The notes under the pieces were generated by a model. It was not told the DNA's origin and ran no database searches. It was given only the letters and a program-made list of their open reading frames with translations. This document shows, piece after piece, positions 26,312 through 34,541 of a stretch of DNA of 64,000 bases. Location of the stretch: positions 62,001 through 126,000 of the forward strand of contig JAEWYQ010000073.1 of NCBI GenBank assembly GCA_023395555.1, written 5' to 3'. The translations under genes were made by a program, and so were the position numbers. Positions within the stretch are counted from its first letter, which is position 1; every line of letters starts with the position of its first letter. Source of the stretch: Bacillota bacterium. Its GTDB lineage: Bacteria; Bacillota; Clostridia; Lachnospirales; Lachnospiraceae.

Positions 26312-26569
26312 TTAGCACCTTCCTTCCCAAGGCCAGGGAGCGTCAACCCAGGTCCAGCAATTATCAACTTCCACACGATATGCCTCGATCGGCCCATAGC
26401 ATTTGGTATATTCCTGTACCGCCTCGTTTCTTACCTTCGATACCTTGTTCCAGTATGCTAAAGCGTCTCTGTCTGTCGGATGGGTATCCAGAAATAATCT
26501 GAGCTCATCGCAGACAAAGCTATTCGCTTCTATACATGCAAATAACTTATCCCGGTTATTTCCATCCAT
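26312..26569 (-). CDS. cotJB: Spore coat protein CotJB
   Basis: 85-residue coat protein rich in aromatic and acidic residues. The C-terminal TKCYGPIEAYRVEVDNCWTW and WVDAPWPWEG are the conserved CotJB signatures. The start at 26569 (MDGNNRDKLF) gives the usual family length and has GGGGATGTAGG upstream; an in-frame ATG at 26590 would overlap cotJA by 20 bases. It sits between cotJA and cotJC with only 1-2 bases on each side, a tightly packed operon. It is needed with its partners for coat assembly in Bacillus. Confidence 0.93.
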   Translation of the reverse strand: MDGNNRDKLFACIEANSFVCDELRLFLDTHPTDRDALAYWNKVSKVRNEAVQEYTKCYGPIEAYRVEVDNCWTWVDAPWPWEGRC

Positions 26570-26570
26570 C

Positions 26571-26879
26571 CTACCTACATCCCCTTCCATACCAGTTTAA
26601 ATCAAGTTCCTTAAACATCGTTCCGTTCGCCAATGCGGTGCATTCGTTCTCGTATATGTCCCTGAAGCACTGCCAGGGTACATAACACATGCCGATGGGA
26701 AACCGTTCCGTGTTCCCGTCAAAGCAGCTTTTTTCACACCTGTTGTCCGATACCGCTCCGCCCACGGTATCCCCGCAGACAGGCGCCGCGTAAACAGGTG
26801 CCGGCCGGCAGGGAGCCGCATTGCGGTTATAATTATTATTGCAGTTCCCCGCTGTGCCGCGATACATCCGTCTATCCAT
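26571..26879 (-). CDS. cotJA: Spore coat-associated protein CotJA
   Basis: 102-residue protein. The conserved CotJA core is in the C-terminal half (GMCYVPWQCFRDIYENECTA, then GTMFKELDLNWYGRGC). The N-terminal half is a variable Asn/Pro/Ala/Cys-rich region with six cysteines. The ATG at 26879 is chosen because GAAAGGAGAG lies 10 bases upstream; the reading frame extends further up to 27134 but without a ribosome site. First gene of the cotJABC operon. Confidence 0.9.
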   Translation of the reverse strand: MDRRMYRGTAGNCNNNYNRNAAPCRPAPVYAAPVCGDTVGGAVSDNRCEKSCFDGNTERFPIGMCYVPWQCFRDIYENECTALANGTMFKELDLNWYGRGCR

Positions 26880-26901
26880 AAAGCTGGACTCTCCTTTCAA
26901 A

Positions 26902-26927
26902 ATTGTATCATTCGACGAGCAACATTC
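26902..26927 (-). promoter_or_regulatory. Possible sporulation (sigma-E-like) promoter of cotJ
   Basis: On the minus strand GATACAAT (26902-26909) resembles the sigma-E -10 CATACANT. GAATGTT (26921-26927) lies upstream with a spacing slightly shorter than usual. No vegetative promoter is evident, which fits sporulation-specific expression, but the match is weak. Confidence 0.3.
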
Positions 26928-27193
26928 CGTTTCGTTCTGTTGTTCCATACATACTATGATTGGAGTCAGCAAAAGGTGCGTGCTGCGGCTCATCCTGTGT
27001 GAGAGAGCATGATGCCTTCCGGCCGCAGGAGGAACCGCAGTGCATACCGTGAATTTATGGTCATTGACAATCCCGGCATTTTCCTTTAATATTTTAACTA
27101 TAATACATCGATAATAATGTATAGCTGCCAGCAACGTACAGCAGTATTAATTAGCTTCCGGTTAAAACAGGGCCGGGTAGGGGGGCGCATTGC

Positions 27194-28120
27194 ATGCATC
27201 ATTTTATTATTAATCCAAAGTCAAGTTCCGGCAGAGGCATCCGCTATTGGTGGAGCGTAAGGGACGAGCTGGATAAACGGCAGGTTGAATACAAAGCATA
27301 CTACACAGAGCATATGGGGCATGCTACGGAGCTCGCCGGACAGATCTGTGCGGAGAATATAGGAATCAAGAATATTGTTATATTAGGCGGTGACGGAACC
27401 GTGAATGAAGTAGTAAACGGCATTCCGGATTTCACCCAGGTTCTGTTGGGATACATCCCTTCCGGTTCCAGCAACGACCTGGCCCGGAGCCTGAAGATCC
27501 CTAAGGATCCCCTGGAAGCTCTGTCCCGTATCCTCAAGCCCAGCAAATTCAAATATCTGGATCACGGGATGATTACCTTCCCGGATAAAGAGCTGGCACC
27601 CCGGCGCTTCATCTGCTCCAGCGGCATGGGCTATGACGCCTCGGTATGCCTTGAGGTTCAGGAATCTCCTCTGAAGAAAAGTCTGAATCGGTTCGGAGCG
27701 GGCAAATTTGTCTACCTTGCCATTGCCGTGAAGCAGGTTCTGACCTCTCCCCGCGTTAATGTTACCGTCACAGCCGACGGCATAAAAAAAGACCATTATA
27801 AAAAGGTCCTTTTAATTTCCAATATGATTCATAAATATGAAGGCGGAGGACTGATGATGGCGCCAAGTGCCGATCCGAATGACGGCAAGCTGACCATAAC
27901 CTTAGTACACGGTCTGAGCAATGCAAAGGTTTTGTTTCTTCTCCCCACTATTTTCACCGGCAAGCATGTCAATGTCCGGGGTGTTGAGACCCTTCACTGC
28001 ACCGAGCTGGAAATTCAGACTGATATAGATACTGCTGTTCATACGGACGGGGAGATCCCGGCAGTATGCTCCCATATAAAGGTAAGCTGTATTCCGGAAC
28101 AAATACGAATGATCTTATAA
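27194..28120 (+). CDS. Diacylglycerol kinase-family lipid kinase (YegS/DgkB-like)
   Basis: 308-residue cytoplasmic lipid kinase. The N-terminal nucleotide-binding domain has INPKSSSGRG (residues 6-15), the catalytic GGDGTVNEVVNG (about 65-76) and the IPSGSSNDLARSL loop (about 89-101). The C-terminal beta-sandwich includes MIHKYEGGGLMMAPSADPND. It phosphorylates diacylglycerol or a related lipid, recycling it to phosphatidic acid. A G-rich ribosome site precedes the ATG. It is followed by a VanZ-family membrane protein 17 bases downstream, probably the same operon. Confidence 0.9.
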   Translation: MHHFIINPKSSSGRGIRYWWSVRDELDKRQVEYKAYYTEHMGHATELAGQICAENIGIKNIVILGGDGTVNEVVNGIPDFTQVLLGYIPSGSSNDLARSLKIPKDPLEALSRILKPSKFKYLDHGMITFPDKELAPRRFICSSGMGYDASVCLEVQESPLKKSLNRFGAGKFVYLAIAVKQVLTSPRVNVTVTADGIKKDHYKKVLLISNMIHKYEGGGLMMAPSADPNDGKLTITLVHGLSNAKVLFLLPTIFTGKHVNVRGVETLHCTELEIQTDIDTAVHTDGEIPAVCSHIKVSCIPEQIRMIL

Positions 28121-28137
28121 AGAAAGCAGGTGAAACC

Positions 28138-29019
28138 ATGCAGAGACGGACCAATCTTTTGGATTCTTCTTTCATTATTATTTTAAGCATTGCCACGATA
28201 CTTGTTCAGTTTGTAATATATTATTTCTTTGCAGCCTTCTATGTGATCTGGGGAATATCCAGCCTCATAACCATAATCAGCTGCCATATCCTGCTGGAAC
28301 AGACAGCAGCCTATTCCACCTGCTTTAACTACTCCGCATTAATCCTGTTTATCAGCGGCATCATCCTGTTCCTGTCCTTCATGGGCGGTTCCTCCTTCTT
28401 CCTGCCTTACAGCAATACCATGATAGGCATCGCCGTAATCAACTGGCTGCTTCCCTGTCTCTATTGCTATCTGCGCAATATGCTGGACTACGGAACACGC
28501 TTTACCGATTACCGGATCTTCTACCGCAATGATGCCCTGCTCTTTTTCTTCCTGTATCTGGTCATCCTGCTCTATGGCAATTTTGGTGCAAAGGCATTTC
28601 CCGAGGTGTACCGGGGAACCCTGGATGCAGCAAATTTTCTCCCCTTTGAGACAATCACAGTCTTAATCGAGGATTACCTGTACGGTGTCCTCCCCTTAAG
28701 TGACATCCTCTTCTATGTCTTCGTCCGCATTCTGGTCTTCCTGCCTTACGGCTTCCAGATGACCTTCCTGCTGAAGAGACAGTCACGTCTTCCGCGCTTC
28801 CTGGTTCTCCTGATTCTTCCCTGCGCCCTGGAAGCGGCACAATATTTTATCATCCCGGAACGGTTTGATGTTGATGATGTGATTTATGCGGTTATCGGCG
28901 GAATCATCGGTTCTATTCTATATTACCTGTGCAATCTTATCTTCCGGTCCATCACCGGCAAGGACTTTCTTTCCAGGGAATCCGATTACCCTTATTCCAG
29001 ACCAGGGCTGCATTTTTAA
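28138..29019 (+). CDS. VanZ-family integral membrane protein
   Basis: 293-residue polytopic protein with about eight hydrophobic helices. The C-terminal half is a VanZ-like domain: NFLPFETITVLIEDY, FVRILVFLPYGFQMTFLL, then EAAQYFIIPERFDVDDVIYA followed by VIGGIIGSILYYL, matching the E-x2-Q and D-x-D-D positions of VanZ. The function of VanZ proteins is uncertain; the founding member gives low-level teicoplanin resistance. CAGGTG lies 6 bases before the ATG at 28138, which is preferred over an ATG at 28066 inside the lipid kinase gene. The first three helices are an extra N-terminal extension relative to minimal VanZ. Confidence 0.8.
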   Translation: MQRRTNLLDSSFIIILSIATILVQFVIYYFFAAFYVIWGISSLITIISCHILLEQTAAYSTCFNYSALILFISGIILFLSFMGGSSFFLPYSNTMIGIAVINWLLPCLYCYLRNMLDYGTRFTDYRIFYRNDALLFFFLYLVILLYGNFGAKAFPEVYRGTLDAANFLPFETITVLIEDYLYGVLPLSDILFYVFVRILVFLPYGFQMTFLLKRQSRLPRFLVLLILPCALEAAQYFIIPERFDVDDVIYAVIGGIIGSILYYLCNLIFRSITGKDFLSRESDYPYSRPGLHF

Positions 29020-29060
29020 GTAACAGCCCTAACGAATGGAATTGATTTTATATGGCTAGA

Positions 29061-29085
29061 GGTGATTCACCATGCCGGTGATTCA
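29061..29085. repeat. Short tandem repeat at the broken end of the DUF1801 gene
   Basis: GGTGATTCA occurs at 29061-29069 and 29077-29085, a 16-base period. The second copy includes the premature stop region of the DUF1801 frame. It may mark a small duplication or insertion scar. Confidence 0.5.
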
Positions 29086-29307
29086 TATTTGGCTGCCGCA
29101 GGGCAGCGGCTCTTTCGGATTCACATGATAGCCCGCCGGATATAAGGCGTGGGGAACAACATAACCAATCATGCCATACTGCATCGTCTCTTCAAACCCC
29201 GCCGGCAGATTATCTTTTATCAGCCTTCGCAGCAGCCCGGCTGCCTTCCTTCTGCTCTCCGGCAGATGGGCAATGTATTCCTCCGGTGTATTTACCGTAT
29301 CGTTCAT
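29083..29307 (-). pseudogene. 3'-truncated DUF1801-domain protein
   Basis: 74 codons matching the first half of a DUF1801 protein (YIAHLPESRRKAAGLLRRLI, then FEETMQYGMIGYVVPHALYP and AGYHVNPKEPLP). Family members continue for another 40-60 residues with a conserved ASQK-type block; here the frame ends after PLPCGSQI. None of the missing part is recognisable downstream in another frame. AGGAGG precedes the ATG at 29307 (another ATG is at 29313). It is probably a decayed gene, though a short functional form cannot be excluded. Confidence 0.65.
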
Positions 29308-29343
29308 CTGCATTTCCTCCTCGCCCTAACACATCTTGACCTG

Positions 29344-31734
29344 CTATTCTGCCGAACTCCAGAATTCATTCAATATTTTCTTCATCGATCCCAGATTGAC
29401 CGTCATATGGGGAAACCACTCCCTGGGGAACAGATTATAGTACTGCTTCTGGGTAAAGCGTTCATCCAGCAGGAGAATGGCTCCCCGGTCCTCCTTTGTC
29501 CGGATTACCCTTCCCGCGGATTGCTGAACCTTGTTCATGCCGGAATAAAGATAGGCATAGTCAAAGCCATTGCCGTTCTTCTCATCAAAATATCCGCGGA
29601 ACAGCTCCCGTTCATTGCATACCATGGGCAGGCCCGTCCCCACAATGACCGCACCGATCAGCCGGTTATTCTTCAGGTCAATTCCTTCGCTGAAGATACC
29701 ACCCATGACACAGAAGCCGATCCGGCTGCTGACAGGCTCTTCCACGAATTCCTCCAGAAACAGCTCCTTCTCCGCCTCCGTCATAGATGCGCTCTGCACC
29801 ACCAGTCCCTCCAGCTCATCTCCCGCCAGCTCCGCCACAGTCTGCAGCAGCTGGTAGGAAGGAAAGAACACCATATAATTTCCGGTTCTGGCCCCGGTGA
29901 AATCCTTGATATAATCCAGTATCCTTCGGTATTCCCGCTCATTTCTCCGGGTGTATTTGGTACTGACATCCGTACCGATCATAATCAGCCGGTTCTCCGG
30001 CAGGAAGGAGGAAGGTGCGTAGATTGCATAGTCCTCCTTACTTCCCCCCAGCTGCTCCATGTAATAGCTGATGGGAAGCAGAGTGGCGGAAAAGAGCACC
30101 GCGCTCCGGCCCCTGCTCATACAGTTCATGAGATTCCGGGACGGATCCATGCACTGCAGCTTCAGACGGAAACGGTCCTCCTCATAATCTGTATATATGG
30201 TATATTTATCATCATGAAGCTCATACATGCTCAGGAAATGCCGGATATCCAGGTAGAGGCGCAGGAGCTCTTCCTTCCCCTCCGGTATATACCCCTCCTG
30301 CAAAAAGGTCTCATATTCCGTCATCAGACTGATGAGATGCATGACAAAGCCGTCCACATTCTCCAACACTTCAAAATCATCACAGTCTCTCCGAAGCTTC
30401 AGCAGATCGTTATTGCAATGATCCAGCTGTCTGACCAGCTTGTCCCCCCGATCCTTCACCAGGCGCTTCACTTCCAGAAAATCATCCTTATACAATACGG
30501 CGCTGTACATCTCCCTGGCCCGGTCAACCAGATTATGGGCCTCATCAATAAGAAACACATAATCACCGGGCTTTTCACTCATAAAAAACCGCCTCAGATA
30601 TACATTGGGATCAAAGACATAATTATAATCACAGATAATGGCATCCGCCCAAAGAGTGACATCCAGCCCCATCTCAAAGGGACAGACCTCATACTTCTCC
30701 GCATAATAGATGATATCCTCCCGGCGGACTTCATTTACATTCCGCAGCAGATCATACACCGCATCATTGACCCGGTCATAATGTCCCTTGGCCCTGGGGC
30801 AGGCTCCGGGATTGCAGTCCGGCTTCTCCAGAATACAGACCTTATCCTTTGCCGTGATGGTTACCGCCTTAAGGTGCAGCCCGCCCTCTCCCAGAAAGCG
30901 GAAGGTGTCCTCTGCCACGGTCCGGGTGATGGTCTTCGCCGTAAGATAGAATATCTTCTCCGCGATCCCCTCCCCCATGGCCTTAACCGCGGGAAACACC
31001 GTGGATATTGTCTTTCCGACACCGGTGGGCGCCTCAATAAAGAGCTTTTTCTTTCTCAGAAGGGTCTTATAAACTCCTGTGACCAGCTCCTTCTGCCCCT
31101 CACGGTAGGGAAAGGGAAATTCCAGCTTCTTAATTGCCTCATTCCTCTTCTCCGTCCACTTTATCTGCCAGGAGGCCCATTTGGCATACTCCCCCGTCAG
31201 CCGTTCAAACCATTCCTCCAACGCTTCAAAGGTCAGTGTTTCTTCGAAATACCGCAGGTTCTCTGTCTCAAGATTGCAGTAGGTCATGCGGATGCCAATC
31301 CTGCTCTGTTTCTGCTGCACCGCATAAATATAAGCATAGCACATGGCCTGGGCACGATGAACCCCCACCGGTTCCGTCATATGGGACAGCTCCCTGTAGA
31401 CCCCTTTAATCTCATCTATGATAATCTCCGGAGGATTATTATCCTCCTCATCCTTAATTGCACTATTGCGGATTACCCCATCCGCTCTTCCTTCAATGGT
31501 CAGCTCGAAGATAATGTCCTCCCTGGTCACCGGCACCGTAATACTCAGAGGAACCTCCGCCGTATAATCAGCCCCCGCCTGCTTCTGCAGCTTCCGATGG
31601 ATCTTGGAGCCTGCCTGCATGGCTTCCATTTCATTTCTTCCTCTTGTATTATCGAGATCGCCGGAACAGAGAATGAACTCAACCAGACTGCGCACTGAAA
31701 TTTTAATATCCCTGACTTCTCCCATGAGCCTCAT
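29344..31734 (-). CDS. Rad3/XPD-type DNA helicase with N-terminal RecB-like nuclease domain
   Basis: 796-residue superfamily-2 helicase. Residues about 15-145 form a PD-(D/E)XK nuclease-like domain: Asp85 in GRADG, Glu108-x-Lys110 in IDEIKG, and the HRAQAMCYAYIY motif (Gln129). Walker A follows at about 243-251 (EAPTGVGKT), and the DEAH box is LIDEAHNLVDRARE. Between them lie four cysteines in the XPD/DinG iron-sulfur arrangement (VCILEKPDCNPGACPRAKG, then EVCPFE). The C-terminal motor has YMVFFPSYQ, GGIFSEGIDL and QSAGRVIRTKEDRG (motif VI). It is predicted to unwind damaged or structured DNA. The ATG at 31734 has GGAGAGG upstream; ATGs at 31767 and 31722 are alternatives. Confidence 0.9.
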   Translation of the reverse strand: MRLMGEVRDIKISVRSLVEFILCSGDLDNTRGRNEMEAMQAGSKIHRKLQKQAGADYTAEVPLSITVPVTREDIIFELTIEGRADGVIRNSAIKDEEDNNPPEIIIDEIKGVYRELSHMTEPVGVHRAQAMCYAYIYAVQQKQSRIGIRMTYCNLETENLRYFEETLTFEALEEWFERLTGEYAKWASWQIKWTEKRNEAIKKLEFPFPYREGQKELVTGVYKTLLRKKKLFIEAPTGVGKTISTVFPAVKAMGEGIAEKIFYLTAKTITRTVAEDTFRFLGEGGLHLKAVTITAKDKVCILEKPDCNPGACPRAKGHYDRVNDAVYDLLRNVNEVRREDIIYYAEKYEVCPFEMGLDVTLWADAIICDYNYVFDPNVYLRRFFMSEKPGDYVFLIDEAHNLVDRAREMYSAVLYKDDFLEVKRLVKDRGDKLVRQLDHCNNDLLKLRRDCDDFEVLENVDGFVMHLISLMTEYETFLQEGYIPEGKEELLRLYLDIRHFLSMYELHDDKYTIYTDYEEDRFRLKLQCMDPSRNLMNCMSRGRSAVLFSATLLPISYYMEQLGGSKEDYAIYAPSSFLPENRLIMIGTDVSTKYTRRNEREYRRILDYIKDFTGARTGNYMVFFPSYQLLQTVAELAGDELEGLVVQSASMTEAEKELFLEEFVEEPVSSRIGFCVMGGIFSEGIDLKNNRLIGAVIVGTGLPMVCNERELFRGYFDEKNGNGFDYAYLYSGMNKVQQSAGRVIRTKEDRGAILLLDERFTQKQYYNLFPREWFPHMTVNLGSMKKILNEFWSSAE

Positions 31735-31787
31735 CCATCCTCTCCGCCTGCTGTCAGTTAATGTCATACACAGATCAGGAATTCATG

Positions 31788-31907
31788 GACATTATACCAT
31801 GTCCGCAAGCGTCCATGGTATGGCACTTCGTGCCAGGATTCGCACTCCGCTTTGCTCCGGCGCACGCGCATAAATGCACGGTATAATGTCTATCGACATT
31901 ATACCAT
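31788..31907. repeat. Intergenic palindromic repeat element
   Basis: GACATTATACCAT occurs twice in direct orientation (31788-31800 and 31895-31907). The second copy forms a perfect 11-base hairpin with GGTATAATGTC (31880-31890 with 31895-31905, loop TATC). Smaller palindromes lie between (CCATGG, GGCACTTCGTGCC). The element fills most of the gap between the helicase and chemoreceptor genes and codes for nothing recognisable. Its style resembles the element at 51150-51300. Confidence 0.6.
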
Positions 31908-32047
31908 AATGCCGGCAGCACTGCCAAGAAGAACAAAACATTTGTTTGATTTATTAAGCCATCCGCGTCTTTTGATTCATTACAATATTCCCTGCAAGAG
32001 CCTTATCCATCTTCCGCTCGAAGGCTGTCCATTAAGGCCGGAAGTCA

Positions 32048-33766
32048 TTAATACTTTCCCAGCGCCATAGCACCGGGAAGCAAAAATCCGGCTTGGGCCC
32101 TGTCATCCTTCAGCTTGAATTTTCCAACCTCCTCACGCAGCATGGCGGCCTGAGCTGACATTTCCTCGCTGGTGGCGGAGTTCTCCTCCGCTGTGGCGGC
32201 GTTGGTCTGTACCACGGCGGAGACTTGAAAGATTCCTTCCTTGATCTGTTCAATGGCACGTGTTTGCTCGGCTGACGCTTGTTCAATTCTGGCAAAGCTT
32301 TCGTTCACTTTCCCGGCATTTACTCCCGTATCCTGCAAAGCCTGCGCCGTTTGCCCGGTAATTTCCGCTCCGCGCTCCACTGTGACTGCAGAAGCCGCAA
32401 TCAACTCCGCAGTCTGACGGGCGGCTTCGGCAGACCTTGCCGCAAGATTACGCACCTCACTGGCCACAACCGCAAAGCCCTTTCCTGCAGCTCCGGCACG
32501 GGCCGCTTCAATGGCGGCATTCAGAGCAAGAATATTGGTCTGGAACGCAATATCCTCGATCACTTTTGTAATATGGGCAATCTGACTTGAGGAAGATCCG
32601 ATTTCAGCCATCGCCGCGGAGAGCTGGCGCATATATTCGTTACTGGCGCTCACCCCCGCACCCGCCTGCCCGATATATCCGGCGGCTACTTCCATAGTGG
32701 AGCGGTTTTCCTCTGCTTGTTCTGCAATCTGTGCGACTGCGGCATTCAATTCCTCCACACTGGCCGCCTGTTCCGCGGAGCCTGATGCCAGCGCCTGCGC
32801 CCCGTCGGAAACCTGACGGGAACCGGTGCCAACCTGTTCGGCGGCGGCATGAATGATATACATCGTTTCATTGAGGGCTGATACTGTCGCGTCAATGGTC
32901 TCTTTCAGCACCGCAAAATCACCGGGATATTCCACATCCACCTGAATTTGCAGATCTCCCTGAGAAATCTTGATGAATTTATCGATTAAATCTTCTATAA
33001 TCAGGCTTTGTCCCCGCATGGTTTCATTGATCAGCCCAGCCATTCGGCCCATCTCATCCCGGCTGTGATACTGGATGCTGGTTTTCAGATTTCCTTGTGC
33101 GATCCCCTCAAAGGCCTCTGCGATCTTCTTAATGGGGCGGATAGTCAGGCGCATAACCAGCAGCGCAATGACCACAGATATCACCAATACGAGTATGATT
33201 AGTAAAATTTGAATGATGGAATTTCTTTGCAGGAGATCTGCCGATGTGATGACACTATTAAAAGTGAGATCATTATACCGGTTTGAAATGGTGTTTAGAT
33301 TGGAAAGGATCGTCAGCACATTGGGCAGAATCGTGTGTTCGTACTCATTATATGCCGTCATAGAATCTGTTTTGTTCAGCTCAATGATTTCAGCCGCCTT
33401 TTCATGAATCAGCGTGTGGGGGCCTTCAATGTTATGAAGCGCCTGGGCGATGGCGGCATCCTCCCTGAATTCCCGGGGAAGCACTCCCACCCATTTTCCA
33501 AAGGAGCAGGTTGTGGGGTCTAAGCCTCCCGTGAATTCCTTGCCGTCCTTTAAATGTTCGCTAAGCTGGTTTACCCAACTGACATGAGCTGCCGTAATAC
33601 CGGAAATCTCCTGGCTGTGTGAAACATTTCCCTCAATATCCTCCACACAGGCCGCATTATGCAGCCATCCACTGAGCAGAACACCCACTGAAACGAGATT
33701 GAATAAGAAGATAATACCGAACAGGAGCCAAACTTGAATCTTGATTGATTGCTTAATTTGCTTCAT
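32048..33766 (-). CDS. Methyl-accepting chemotaxis protein with CZB-like zinc-binding sensor domain
   Basis: 572-residue chemoreceptor. Transmembrane helices lie at about 12-33 and 192-214, followed by HAMP and the methyl-accepting signalling domain, with the conserved hairpin tip [20 protein letters not shown] near residue 410. The segment between the two membrane helices has the CZB zinc-ligand pattern: His61 in AHVSW, Cys87 in TCSFGKW, His111, and His117/His121 in [12 protein letters not shown] domains are best known as cytoplasmic sensors of zinc or hypochlorite; here it would face outside. The ATG at 33766 has GGGGGAA 6-7 bases upstream; a TTG at 33781 is less likely. No che genes are nearby. 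Confidence 0.92.
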   Translation of the reverse strand: MKQIKQSIKIQVWLLFGIIFLFNLVSVGVLLSGWLHNAACVEDIEGNVSHSQEISGITAAHVSWVNQLSEHLKDGKEFTGGLDPTTCSFGKWVGVLPREFREDAAIAQALHNIEGPHTLIHEKAAEIIELNKTDSMTAYNEYEHTILPNVLTILSNLNTISNRYNDLTFNSVITSADLLQRNSIIQILLIILVLVISVVIALLVMRLTIRPIKKIAEAFEGIAQGNLKTSIQYHSRDEMGRMAGLINETMRGQSLIIEDLIDKFIKISQGDLQIQVDVEYPGDFAVLKETIDATVSALNETMYIIHAAAEQVGTGSRQVSDGAQALASGSAEQAASVEELNAAVAQIAEQAEENRSTMEVAAGYIGQAGAGVSASNEYMRQLSAAMAEIGSSSSQIAHITKVIEDIAFQTNILALNAAIEAARAGAAGKGFAVVASEVRNLAARSAEAARQTAELIAASAVTVERGAEITGQTAQALQDTGVNAGKVNESFARIEQASAEQTRAIEQIKEGIFQVSAVVQTNAATAEENSATSEEMSAQAAMLREEVGKFKLKDDRAQAGFLLPGAMALGKY

Positions 33767-34119
33767 TGAATGTTCCCCCAATTTTATTAAATTTTCTTAT
33801 CTTCATTTTATTATACCTAAGTGGGAAAAGCAAGAACTCATGGAGAAAAATACATTTTTTTATCTGATTTTGTCGAATTTATATAGAAAAGCATGCTATG
33901 CGCCCCTCTTATGGTCGATTGTCCGCCATGTCGTCTTTGGGAGCAAGCGGTAAAAGGTCAACAGCCCAAACAAAAGTATCGTGAGAAAAATGATTTCACT
34001 TGCATTTTTTACCTCAATCTGGTACATTCTACTTATATTCCAATAGTGATTTTATTGGGATAGACAAGCTGAATAAAATACATTTTGCTTGTCATTAAAT
34101 AAAAAAGCGAGGTAGTATT
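33767..34119. other. 353-base gap with one weak small frame
   Basis: AT-rich region between the divergent chemoreceptor and DUF1292 genes. A TATAAT-like -10 for the chemoreceptor is at 33810-33815 on the minus strand, without a clear -35. A 56-codon plus-strand frame (33893-34063, start ATGCTATGC) contains five cysteines and a hydrophobic tail but has no ribosome site. A GACAAGC/GCTTGTC hairpin lies at 34062-34092. I cannot assign a function to the middle part. Confidence 0.4.
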
Positions 34120-34485
34120 ATGGGTGAGCACATTCACGGAGATGGCTGCGGCTGCGGTCACGAGCATGAGCACGATTCAATCACATTATCATTAGATGAT
34201 GGCACCGAATTAAACTGTATCATATTGGAAATCTTTACTGTAGATGACAAAGAATATATCGCATTACAGCCGGAAGAGGGAGAAGAGGAAGAGGACAACG
34301 TATTTCTGTACCGCTTCATCCAAGAGGGCGATGATGAACCCCAGCTTCTCAACATAGATGATGACGATGAATTCGAGGCTGTGGCAGATGCATTTGAAGA
34401 ATTGCTGGATGCCGCAGAATATGATGATATGTTTGATGACGACGATGAAGATGATTTCGATGATTTAGAAGACGAAGAGGAATAA
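34120..34485 (+). CDS. DUF1292 protein with His/Cys-rich N terminus and acidic tail
   Basis: 121-residue small protein. Residues 1-19 are rich in potential metal ligands (HIHGDGCGCGHEHEHD: six His and two Cys). The DUF1292 beta domain follows (residues about 20-90, ITLSLDDGTELNCIILEIF, then YIALQPEEG and VFLYRF). The tail from about 98 is almost entirely Asp/Glu. DUF1292 proteins are common in Firmicutes and have no established biochemical role. The His/Cys head suggests metal binding. GAGGTAGT lies upstream of the ATG. It is monocistronic and ends at a strong shared terminator. Confidence 0.88.
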   Translation: MGEHIHGDGCGCGHEHEHDSITLSLDDGTELNCIILEIFTVDDKEYIALQPEEGEEEEDNVFLYRFIQEGDDEPQLLNIDDDDEFEAVADAFEELLDAAEYDDMFDDDDEDDFDDLEDEEE

Positions 34486-34494
34486 CATAAAAAC

Positions 34495-34528
34495 AGCCTG
34501 CGGTTCCAAGGGAACCCAGGCTATTTTT
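34495..34528. terminator. Bidirectional terminator between DUF1292 and UvrD-type genes
   Basis: Stem AGCCTG-C-GGTTCC with GGAACC-C-AGGCT (34495-34522), one C-C mismatch, small loop. It is followed by TTTTT on the plus strand and preceded by AAAAA (T-run on the minus strand). It serves the two convergent genes. Confidence 0.88.
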
Positions 34529-34541
34529 ATGTTACGGGCTC

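Noticed and set aside
26880..27134. N-terminal extension of cotJA
   Set aside because: The open frame continues 85 codons upstream, but the clear ribosome site and the CotJA length support the start at 26879.
29149..31698. 849-codon open frame on the plus strand
   Set aside because: It is exactly antisense to the Rad3-type helicase gene, which has all helicase motifs. The plus-strand product has no family features and an odd His/Gln/Leu composition.
34062..34092. GACAAGC/GCTTGTC hairpin as a terminator or riboswitch
   Set aside because: Only 7 base pairs with a 17-base AT-rich loop and no T-run; no riboswitch consensus could be matched.
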